11,311 bases of DNA from Pseudomonadales bacterium (GTDB lineage: Bacteria; Pseudomonadota; Gammaproteobacteria; Pseudomonadales; JAHEIH01), in contig JALRIU010000065.1 in NCBI GenBank assembly GCA_023255355.1, positions 1 to 11,311 of the forward strand. The letters run 5' to 3'. Of this stretch, positions 6,316-11,311 are shown piece by piece. Under the pieces are notes generated by a model. It had not been told where the DNA came from, searched no databases, and saw only the letters and a program-made list of their open reading frames with translations. Made by a program: the position numbers and the translations under genes. Position 1 is the stretch's first letter. Every line of letters starts with the position of its first letter.

Positions 6316-7107
6316 ATGCGCTCAGTATCAGTGACACAAATTAAAGAGATGAAACAGCAGGGTGAAAAAATTTCTGTTGTTACTGCCTATGATTCGACCT
6401 TCACCAAGGTCGCTGAAGAGGCAGGTATTGATGCCATCTTGATAGGCGACTCACTAGGTATGGTATTGCAAGGACAAACGACCACACTACCGGTAAGCAT
6501 TGACGACATGGTTTATCATACTCGCTGCGTTGCTCGAGCTAGCCAGCGCCCATTAATTATCGCCGACATGCCTTTTATGACCTATGGCGATGAAATCAAT
6601 GCCATGGAAAATGCGTCTGAACTGATGCGCGCAGGCGCCCATGTGGTAAAACTCGAAGGTGGGCAATGGTTGGCCAATACTATTGCTTTACTAGTAGAAA
6701 GAGGCATCCCTGTTTGCGGACACTTAGGTCTCACCCCACAATCTGTCAATCAATTTGGGGGATTTAAAGTTCAGGGCAGACTTCCTGAACAAGCAGAGGC
6801 TATTTTGGCTGATGCAATTGCGCTTGAAGCCGCAGGGGCCTGTATGATCGTACTAGAATGTATTCCAAGCCCACTTGCCAAATTGATCACCGACAACATC
6901 AACATTCCTACCATCGGCATTGGCGCAGGTGTCGATACAGATGGCCAAGTACTGGTGATGCACGATATGCTCGGCCTGAATACCAGAGCACCTAAATTTG
7001 TTAAAAATTTCATGACCGGACAAACTACTATTCAAGCTGCTTTTGCTGCCTATAATCAAGCAGTTAAAGATAAATCATTCCCTGCACAGGAGCATGGTTT
7101 TGTCTAA
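6316..7107 (+). CDS. panB: 3-methyl-2-oxobutanoate hydroxymethyltransferase (ketopantoate hydroxymethyltransferase)
   Basis: First committed step of pantothenate (vitamin B5 and CoA) synthesis: it transfers a one-carbon unit from 5,10-methylene-tetrahydrofolate to alpha-ketoisovalerate. The 263-residue length is typical. Magnesium ligands Asp45 (ILIGDSLGMV), Asp84 (IIADMPFMTY) and Glu114 (VKLEGG) and the catalytic Glu181 (IVLECIPS) fall at the same numbers as in E. coli PanB. CGHLGLTPQSVNQFGGFKVQG (134-154) and IPTIGIGAG are also conserved. It starts 12 bases after the kinase stop with only a weak AAGAGA element. Because the reaction uses a folate cofactor, the folK-panB neighbourhood is metabolically sensible. 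Confidence 0.97.
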   Translation: MRSVSVTQIKEMKQQGEKISVVTAYDSTFTKVAEEAGIDAILIGDSLGMVLQGQTTTLPVSIDDMVYHTRCVARASQRPLIIADMPFMTYGDEINAMENASELMRAGAHVVKLEGGQWLANTIALLVERGIPVCGHLGLTPQSVNQFGGFKVQGRLPEQAEAILADAIALEAAGACMIVLECIPSPLAKLITDNINIPTIGIGAGVDTDGQVLVMHDMLGLNTRAPKFVKNFMTGQTTIQAAFAAYNQAVKDKSFPAQEHGFV

Positions 7108-7189
7108 TTTTAACATCTAAAAAGCAACATCTGATTGCCAGTTTAAAGCCACTCAGGCATACTTCGCGACCTCACGTTTAGACGGAAAA

Positions 7190-8041
7190 ATGATGAAAAC
7201 GATCGCCAGTATCGCAGGTCTACGCGCAGAACTCGCCCTGCATAGAAGCGCTAAAAAAAGCATTGCATTCGTACCTACTATGGGCAATCTCCATGAGGGC
7301 CACATCAAACTCGTTCGCCGCGCTTTAACAGAAGCCGACATCGTGGTCGTAAGTATTTTCGTAAACCCATTACAATTTGGGGCCAATGAAGATCTAGATA
7401 ATTACCCTCGCACACTTGCCGCTGATAAAGATAAACTCATTGATGCCGGCGCACACCTATTGTTCACGCCTGTTGTTGATGAAATTTATCCAGAGGGCAT
7501 GGAGCCCCATGCCAAATTATCCGTGCCGATGATCACCAATACACTCTGCGGAGCCTCTCGCCCAGGTCATTTCGATGGAGTAACCACCGTAGTCAACAAA
7601 CTGTTCAATATCGTTCAGCCAAATGTTGCCATTTTTGGCAAAAAAGATTTTCAGCAACTCGCCGTGATACGCAAAATGGTCGATGATTTCTGCATTCCAG
7701 TGCACATCATTGGCGAAGAAACTGCCCGTGCAAGTGACAAGCTCGCTTTAAGCTCGCGAAATGGTTATTTAAATGCTGACGAACGAGTATTAGCTCCGAC
7801 ACTTTTTAAAGTGCTCGATGCCGCTCGTACTGAAATTGCCAATGGCAACAGAGATTTTGTAAGCGTAGAAAACACGTCAAAGAATCAGCTGACTCAAGCA
7901 GGCTTTGAAGTTGATTACGTCGCCATAAGAGATGGTCGTACGCTAATGGCACCGACCGAAAAAACCAAGGAATACGTAATATTAGGCGCCGCAAAATTAG
8001 GCACAACCAGACTTATTGATAACCTAACACTAAAAGCTTAA
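7190..8041 (+). CDS. panC: Pantothenate synthetase (pantoate-beta-alanine ligase)
   Basis: Condenses pantoate with beta-alanine using ATP via a pantoyl-adenylate. The 283-residue protein has the nucleotidyltransferase HIGH-like motif FVPTMGNLHEGH (His35, His38), SIFVNPLQFG (55-64), SRPGHFDGV (123-131), KKDFQQL (151-157) and the KMSKS-like loop LALSSRNGYL (185-194). Two ATGs stand in tandem (7190 and 7193). The GGA at 7184-7186 is better spaced for the second, so the protein may begin one residue later. The 82-base gap after panB shows no clear hairpin, so panBC may be cotranscribed. panD, which makes beta-alanine, does not follow; the next gene is on the opposite strand. Confidence 0.97.
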   Translation: MMKTIASIAGLRAELALHRSAKKSIAFVPTMGNLHEGHIKLVRRALTEADIVVVSIFVNPLQFGANEDLDNYPRTLAADKDKLIDAGAHLLFTPVVDEIYPEGMEPHAKLSVPMITNTLCGASRPGHFDGVTTVVNKLFNIVQPNVAIFGKKDFQQLAVIRKMVDDFCIPVHIIGEETARASDKLALSSRNGYLNADERVLAPTLFKVLDAARTEIANGNRDFVSVENTSKNQLTQAGFEVDYVAIRDGRTLMAPTEKTKEYVILGAAKLGTTRLIDNLTLKA

Positions 8042-8056
8042 CAACCAAGAGGCTCG

Positions 8057-8091
8057 CGACTAGACACTACCGACTAGAGACTCGTGACTAC
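8057..8091. repeat. Short tandem repeat in the convergent panC/coq7 gap
   Basis: CGACTAGACACTAC (8057-8070) is followed directly by CGACTAGAGACTCG (8071-8084), then a partial TGACTAC (8085-8091). The two full units share 11 of 14 bases. The last part contains the coq7 stop codon (8088-8090). It occupies most of the 46-base gap between convergent genes, and no intrinsic terminator is evident there. It could be a remnant of a dispersed genomic repeat; the window alone cannot tell. Confidence 0.5.
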
Positions 8092-8723
8092 AAATAATAC
8101 GTTGTCTTAGTCATCACCTTTGACATCAACGTCATGCCTTTTTGCACTACGTCTGGAAATACTTCACCGCCCGAAGATATTGCCAGCTCACCATGGCGCT
8201 GCTCATCCGTCTTCATCTGCTCAAGGATAGAACGCGTTTTAGTATCTTCTACCGAAAGTTGCTCTAAATGATCTTCTAAGTGTTTACAGACTTGCTGCTC
8301 AGTCGCCGCTACAAACCCCAAGCTCCAGCGATCACCCAATTTACCAGCAGCAGCGCCCATCAAAAATGATGCTCCATAGAATAATGGATTCAATACACTT
8401 GGGCGGCTATTCAACTGTTTTAATCGCTGCTCACACCATACCAAATGATCACGCTCTTCAGCCGCAGCGGCCTCCATCTCTTTTTTCACGTCAGGTAATT
8501 TGGCTGTTAACGCTTGGCCTTGGTATAGCGCCTGCGCACAGACCTCACCGGTATGATTGACGCGCATCAGACCTGCAACATGTTTGCGATCCCTATCACT
8601 GTAGTCAACCTCAGGTTGATTATCGGCTGGCGAGGCACGATCACTGGCAGTAGCGCCTGGCACAAGCGTTCGCAATGACGAATCAAATCCGACGATTAAT
8701 TTATCTAACAAAGAAAGAGTCAT
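8088..8723 (-). CDS. coq7: Demethoxyubiquinone hydroxylase (Coq7/UbiF-type di-iron enzyme)
   Basis: Hydroxylates 2-polyprenyl-3-methyl-6-methoxy-1,4-benzoquinol, a late step of ubiquinone synthesis, at the inner membrane. I start it at the ATG at 8723 (211 residues, MTLSLLDKLIVGFD), matching the Pseudomonas-type N-terminus. The reading frame can extend to a TTG at 8738, but that would overlap the upstream gene. The carboxylate di-iron ligands are all visible: Glu60 (NHTGE), Glu90 and His93 (EERDH), Glu142 (TEQQV), and Glu174 and His177 (DEQRH). The segment at about 110-140 (NPLFYGASFLMGAAAG) is hydrophobic, as expected for the membrane-facing part. It follows the second folK-like gene by 4 bases, with AGGA very close to the ATG, suggesting translational coupling. 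It is the last gene of the leftward cluster. Confidence 0.95.
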   Translation of the reverse strand: MTLSLLDKLIVGFDSSLRTLVPGATASDRASPADNQPEVDYSDRDRKHVAGLMRVNHTGEVCAQALYQGQALTAKLPDVKKEMEAAAAEERDHLVWCEQRLKQLNSRPSVLNPLFYGASFLMGAAAGKLGDRWSLGFVAATEQQVCKHLEDHLEQLSVEDTKTRSILEQMKTDEQRHGELAISSGGEVFPDVVQKGMTLMSKVMTKTTYYL

Positions 8724-8727
8724 TTCC

Positions 8728-9216
8728 TCACCACTCAAAGGCTATTTGATTAATCGCTTGCGCCGCACTAAATTCGTTCCAAAGCTCACTATAACTACGT
8801 TGCAAAACAGGATGAAGTTCATCAGGCGCTATGTCGGCGAGCGGACATAGCACAAACGCGCGCGATACGATTTCATCCCTCGGAAGCTCAATATCCTCGT
8901 GCACACCGACAAGATCACCATAAATCAAAATATCTATATCTAACATCTTGCCAGAACATTTTGCAGAAAATCGCTGCCGTCCATGGGCCTCTTCAATAGC
9001 ACGAGTCATAACAAATAATTGCCTTAACCCTATATCACTATCAAAGCCAACAACCAAATTATAGAAAGGCTCCCCCACAAAACCGATCGCCTCGGTTTCA
9101 TAGACTGGCGAAACAAGCGATCCAGGAAACGCCTCAACTAAATCAGAGACACCGCTGCGGATGTTTTCTTCGCGGTTCTCACTACTTCCAATGCCTAAAT
9201 AAATTCGCTTAAGCAC
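8728..9216 (-). CDS. Second, divergent HPPK (FolK)-like protein
   Basis: A 162-residue HPPK-fold protein, paralogous to the folK product at 5133-5657. Matching landmarks are YLGIGSSENREENI near the N-terminus, EPFYNLVVGF (49-58), MLDIDILIYGD with Asp93/Asp95 in the magnesium-binding positions, and ELPRDEIVSRAFVLCPLADIAPDELHP (110-135). It differs at sites important in HPPK: GSN reads GSS, the Arg-Thr of GPRTLDLD reads Lys-Met (CSGKMLDID), and PHPR is replaced by LPRD. A folK-like gene beside folB is also known, as I recall, in pseudomonads, where the ELPRDEI form is usual. It begins with GTG at 9216, overlapping the folB end by 8 bases; no ATG close by would keep the N-terminal strand. It may be a true HPPK or have a shifted pterin substrate; sequence alone does not decide. 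Confidence 0.85.
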   Translation of the reverse strand: MLKRIYLGIGSSENREENIRSGVSDLVEAFPGSLVSPVYETEAIGFVGEPFYNLVVGFDSDIGLRQLFVMTRAIEEAHGRQRFSAKCSGKMLDIDILIYGDLVGVHEDIELPRDEIVSRAFVLCPLADIAPDELHPVLQRSYSELWNEFSAAQAINQIAFEW

Positions 9217-9565
9217 GTTGACCGCGCTCTATAATCACACCGACATCCGATGCTTCTGCGACTGCACCCGGCTTACCCACCTGCAATCGCAGCCATTTCA
9301 CACCAAATTCCTGTATCAAAATATCTGCACAACACTCGGCGACCCTTTCGATGAGCAACATTTCAGACGCTTCTACAAATTCGATTAATCGTCGCGAAAT
9401 AGCAAAATAGTCCAAGGTATCAACAATATCATCAGACCGCCCGGCAGGACGATTATCATGCCCCATTTCCACATCGAGCACTAAGGTCTGCTTGATTTCT
9501 CGCTCCCAGTCATAAATGCCAATGGTTGTATCAATTCGTAAGTCTTTAATGTAAACAATATCCAT
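9209..9565 (-). CDS. folB: Dihydroneopterin aldolase
   Basis: Converts 7,8-dihydroneopterin to 6-hydroxymethyl-dihydropterin and glycolaldehyde, producing the substrate of HPPK. The 118-residue protein (E. coli 122) reads MDIVYIKDLRIDTTIGIYDWER, with strong resemblance to E. coli FolB along its whole length: DNRPAGRSDD, LDYFAISRRL, LLIERVAE (general-acid/base region), and KPGAVAEASDVGVIIER. I start it at the ATG at 9565 because AAGGG (9572-9576) is ideally placed six bases upstream and the family starts MDIV; a TTG two codons earlier would overlap the tsaD stop. Only 2 bases separate it from tsaD, and it overlaps the following folK-like gene, so the three are translationally linked. Confidence 0.95.
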   Translation of the reverse strand: MDIVYIKDLRIDTTIGIYDWEREIKQTLVLDVEMGHDNRPAGRSDDIVDTLDYFAISRRLIEFVEASEMLLIERVAECCADILIQEFGVKWLRLQVGKPGAVAEASDVGVIIERGQRA

Positions 9566-9567
9566 GA

Positions 9568-10602
9568 TCAACCCTTAATGGCAGGTAACTGTTCCATCGG
9601 CCAACGAGCCTTAGGCATAATCGACAGACCGTCTTTTTGCCCAGCTTTAAGACGCTGCGCACCGGCAAAAGCAATCATTGCACCATTGTCGGTACAAAAC
9701 TCCGGTCGCGCATAAAATAATTCCCCCTTTAGTTTGACCATCATGTCGTCAAGACTCATTCGCAGGGCTTTATTTGCACTTACACCACCGGCAATAATAA
9801 GTTGCTTACGACCAGTTTCTTTAAGCGCACGACGACACTTAAGCATAAGCGTTTCGACCACTGCTGCCTGAAAACTAGCTGCAATATCCGCACGATCCTG
9901 AGGAGCAATATTACCAACCTCATCACGGCTCTCATTAACGGCATTGAGTACCGCTGTTTTCAAACCACTAAAACTAAAATTCAAACCGCCTTGCCGCACC
10001 ATCGGCCTTGGAAAATCAAATCGCTGAGGATCACCTGACTCTGCAAGCTTTGCAATATGTGGCCCACCGGGATAGGGTAAGCCAAGCATTTTTGCGGCTT
10101 TATCAAAAGCTTCACCGGCGGCATCATCCAATGACTCACCCAACAATTGATACTGACCAATACCTAGAACATCAACCAACTGGGTATGACCACCCGACAC
10201 CAACAAAGCAACAAAGGGAAAATTGGGTGGCGACTCTTCAAGCATAGGTGCTAACAAATGGCCTTCCATGTGGTGCACACCCAGGGCAGGTATTTTTAAG
10301 GCATAAGCCAAAGACTGACCAATGGCAGCACCAACCATTAAGGCACCAACTAATCCAGGGCCTGCCGTATAGGCAATGGCATCTAGTTGACGGCGATCAA
10401 CCTGCGCACTTTTTAAAACTTCATCGATAAGCGGAATCGTTTTACGAATATGATCTCTAGATGCTAATTCAGGGACAACACCACCATATTCCTCATGAAC
10501 ATCAATTTGACTGTGAAGCGCATCAGCCAACAAACCGCGCTCTGTATCAAACAGCGCAATGCCGGTTTCATCACACGATGTTTCAATGCCAAGTACTAAC
10601 AT
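9568..10602 (-). CDS. tsaD: tRNA N6-adenosine threonylcarbamoyltransferase
   Basis: Catalytic subunit that transfers threonylcarbamoyl to A37 of ANN-decoding tRNAs (t6A), acting with TsaB and TsaE. I start it at the ATG at 10602, giving MLVLGIETSCDETGIAL and 344 residues (E. coli 337). GGAAG (10608-10612) lies five bases upstream. The open frame extends 20 codons further, but that stretch is unlike the family. Motifs are LGIETSCDET (4-13), the metal-binding HHMEGH with His111 and His115, LLVSGGHTQL (133-142), LGESLDDAAGEAFDKAAK (154-171), GLNFSFSGLKTA, AGGVSANKALR, and Asp305 in CTDNGAM. This is a near-universal essential gene. It is divergent from rpsU across 182 bases, as in many gammaproteobacteria, and heads the leftward tsaD-folB-folK2-coq7 cluster. 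No convincing own promoter could be picked out. Confidence 0.97.
   Translation of the reverse strand: MLVLGIETSCDETGIALFDTERGLLADALHSQIDVHEEYGGVVPELASRDHIRKTIPLIDEVLKSAQVDRRQLDAIAYTAGPGLVGALMVGAAIGQSLAYALKIPALGVHHMEGHLLAPMLEESPPNFPFVALLVSGGHTQLVDVLGIGQYQLLGESLDDAAGEAFDKAAKMLGLPYPGGPHIAKLAESGDPQRFDFPRPMVRQGGLNFSFSGLKTAVLNAVNESRDEVGNIAPQDRADIAASFQAAVVETLMLKCRRALKETGRKQLIIAGGVSANKALRMSLDDMMVKLKGELFYARPEFCTDNGAMIAFAGAQRLKAGQKDGLSIMPKARWPMEQLPAIKG
9572..9576 (-). promoter_or_regulatory. Ribosome binding site deciding the folB start
   Basis: AAGGG on the minus strand lies six bases before the ATG at 9565 and overlaps the last codons of tsaD. It favours this ATG over the TTG at 9571. Confidence 0.6.
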
Positions 10603-10607
10603 ACCAT

Positions 10608-10612
10608 CTTCC
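10608..10612 (-). promoter_or_regulatory. Ribosome binding site deciding the tsaD start
   Basis: GGAAG on the minus strand, five bases before the ATG at 10602. It supports the shorter N-terminus that matches the family over the longer open frame reaching 10662. Confidence 0.6.
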
Positions 10613-10679
10613 AAGTCTTTGAGTTTTCGCATAATAAAACACACGCAACCAATGTTCCACAAAAGACCAACAAATAACG

Positions 10680-10708
10680 TTGCAAATTGCTTTAATGCGG
10701 TATAGAAT
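10680..10708 (+). promoter_or_regulatory. Sigma-70 promoter of rpsU with GC-rich discriminator
   Basis: TTGCAA (10680-10685) and TAGAAT (10703-10708) are separated by 17 bases. Directly after the -10 comes TCGCGCCCC, a GC-rich discriminator of the type found at ribosomal and other stringently controlled promoters. Transcription would start near 10715, giving a leader of about 70 nt before rpsU. Confidence 0.7.
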
Positions 10709-10723
10709 TCGCGCCCCTATGTG

Positions 10724-10746
10724 TAGTACAGCCCATGGCCGTACTA
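10724..10746 (+). promoter_or_regulatory. Hairpin in the rpsU 5' leader
   Basis: TAGTAC (10724-10729) pairs with GTACTA (10741-10746). Inside it GCC (10731-10733) pairs with GGC (10737-10739), with one A-C mismatch between the two stems and a CAT loop. It lies just downstream of the predicted transcription start and about 40 bases before the start codon, leaving the ribosome binding site free. It could stabilise the mRNA or bind a regulator; its role is unknown. Confidence 0.4.
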
Positions 10747-10784
10747 TTAAATAAATTGACTAGACATAATGGACAGGTGATTTA

Positions 10785-11000
10785 ATGCCTTACGTTAAGG
10801 TAAAAGAAAACGAGCCATTCGACGTTGCTCTTCGTCGCTTCAAGCGCTCATGTGAAAAAGCGGGTATTTTGGCTGAAGTTCGTAAACGCGAATGCTACGA
10901 AAAGCCTACAACAACTCGTAAGCGCGCAGCAGCTGCAGCAGTTAAGCGTCACGCGAAAAAGGTTTCTCGCGAAAGCCGCAAGTTCCAGCGTTTGTACTAG
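10785..11000 (+). CDS. rpsU: 30S ribosomal protein bS21
   Basis: Small-subunit protein of 71 residues, the usual length, involved in translation initiation. The sequence MPYVKVKENEPFDVALRRF, then KRSCEKAGILAEVRKRE, YEKPTTTRKRAAAAAVKRHAKK and the terminal RKFQRLY, match bS21 throughout. AGGTGA (10775-10780) is well placed before the ATG. It is the first gene of what in most gammaproteobacteria is the macromolecular synthesis operon (rpsU, dnaG, rpoD), here with a yqeY-type gene in second place as in Pseudomonas. Expression should follow growth rate through the promoter at 10680-10708. Confidence 0.98.
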   Translation: MPYVKVKENEPFDVALRRFKRSCEKAGILAEVRKRECYEKPTTTRKRAAAAAVKRHAKKVSRESRKFQRLY

Positions 11001-11004
11001 TTTT

Positions 11005-11039
11005 CGGCTCTTGCCGAGGCCGTGATCTTTATCACGGCC
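11005..11039 (+). terminator. Tandem hairpins between rpsU and yqeY, without a T-tract
   Basis: CGGC/GCCG (11005-11008 with 11013-11016) forms a small stem. Next comes a perfect 9-bp stem, GGCCGTGAT (11018-11026) with ATCACGGCC (11031-11039), around a CTTT loop. The next bases are CTAGTAAAAA, not a T-run, so this is not a canonical intrinsic terminator. In this operon a structure here could protect the abundant rpsU mRNA end after RNase processing, or partly attenuate transcription. Confidence 0.5.
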
Positions 11040-11085
11040 CTAGTAAAAACACTCGACTACCAGCCAATTAAGAGAGGATAACAAC

Positions 11086-11311
11086 ATGGCATCTGATATT
11101 TTAAATAACGTCAAAGCAGCCATGAAAGATGCTATGCGCGCTAAAGAAAAAGAGCGTCTAGCGACTATCCGCCTTATCCAAGCTGAATTCAAACGTATCG
11201 AAGTCGATGAGCGCATAGAGGTAGACGACGCCCGAGCATTGATCGTACTCGACAAAATGCTCAAGCAACGCCGCGATTCCGAGCAGCAATATCGTGCCGC
11301 AGATCGCGTAG
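11086..11311 (+). CDS. GatB/YqeY domain protein, N-terminal part (cut by window end)
   Basis: The ATG at 11086 is preceded by GAGAGGA (11072-11078) at good spacing and opens a frame that stays open to the window end (75 complete codons). The product begins MASDILNNVKAAMKDAMRAK and continues with KERLATIRLIQAEFKRIEVDER, IEVDDARALIVLDKMLKQRRDS and EQQYRAADR. This is the N-terminal helical half of the YqeY family (usually about 150 residues), related to the tRNA-binding tail of the GatB amidotransferase subunit. Its exact role is not established; some members have been tied to tRNA-dependent amidation by similarity only. It lies between rpsU and, by expectation, dnaG outside the window. Confidence 0.9.
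   Translation, partial: MASDILNNVKAAMKDAMRAKEKERLATIRLIQAEFKRIEVDERIEVDDARALIVLDKMLKQRRDSEQQYRAADRV

Noticed and set aside
7108..7189. panB-panC gap as a terminator or promoter region
   Set aside because: No stable hairpin with T-run and no convincing -35/-10 pair could be found.
8724..8738. TTG start giving Coq7 five more residues
   Set aside because: It would overlap the folK-like gene, and the ATG at 8723 gives the usual N-terminus.
10603..10662. 20-codon N-terminal extension of TsaD
   Set aside because: The extension is unlike the family, whose members start at MxVLGIETSCDET; a good ribosome binding site precedes the ATG at 10602.
10756..10770. TTGACT and CATAAT just before rpsU as a second promoter
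   Set aside because: TTGACT has no -10 at the right distance before the start codon, and the -35 for CATAAT would be a poor TACTAT; the pair at 10680-10708 is much better.
11040..11264. Minus-strand open frame opposite the end of the window
   Set aside because: It is antisense to the YqeY-family gene, which has clear homology and a ribosome binding site.

Overview
The window looks like a chromosomal core segment from a gammaproteobacterium. Gene order and protein motifs are closest to the Pseudomonas cbrA-cbrB-(crcZ)-pcnB-folK-panB-panC neighbourhood. Three things point to a relative outside Pseudomonas: the visibly AT-rich, low-GC sequence, a deoxynucleoside kinase inserted between folK and panB, and coq7 next to a tsaD-folB-folK2 cluster. 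A marine Cellvibrionales/Oceanospirillales-type organism would fit, but this is inferred from style, not proven. I see no insertion sequence, phage, tRNA, rRNA or CRISPR.

Left part, positions 1-3780, is regulatory. The C-terminal part of a CbrA-type transporter/histidine kinase is followed by the sigma-54 response regulator CbrB. A 516-base stretch without a protein gene then lies between cbrB and pcnB, where Pseudomonas carries the small RNA CrcZ. In order it holds five TGTTAC/GTAACA half-sites (3319-3424), a perfect-consensus IHF site (3439-3451), a -24/-12 sigma-54 promoter (3498-3513), an A-rich segment with four tracts of A-A-N triplets (3525-3600), and a hairpin with a T-rich tail (3613-3637). 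I read this as a short, about 114-nt, CrcZ-like Hfq-sponge RNA driven by CbrB. It is the main discovery of the window.

Middle part, positions 3781-8041, is a rightward gene run: pcnB (poly(A) polymerase), folK (folate), a deoxynucleoside kinase, panB and panC (pantothenate). pcnB-folK overlap by ATGA and the next genes follow within 4 and 12 bases, so pcnB to panB is probably one transcript. panC follows after 82 bases.

Right part, positions 8088-10602, is a leftward and tightly coupled run: tsaD (tRNA t6A), folB, a second divergent folK-like gene, and coq7 (ubiquinone). It converges on panC across a 46-base gap that carries a small tandem repeat. Divergent from tsaD is rpsU, with a strong sigma-70 promoter carrying a GC-rich discriminator. 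A hairpin and the start of a GatB/YqeY-family gene, cut by the window end, follow. This is the usual front of the rpsU-(yqeY)-dnaG-rpoD operon.
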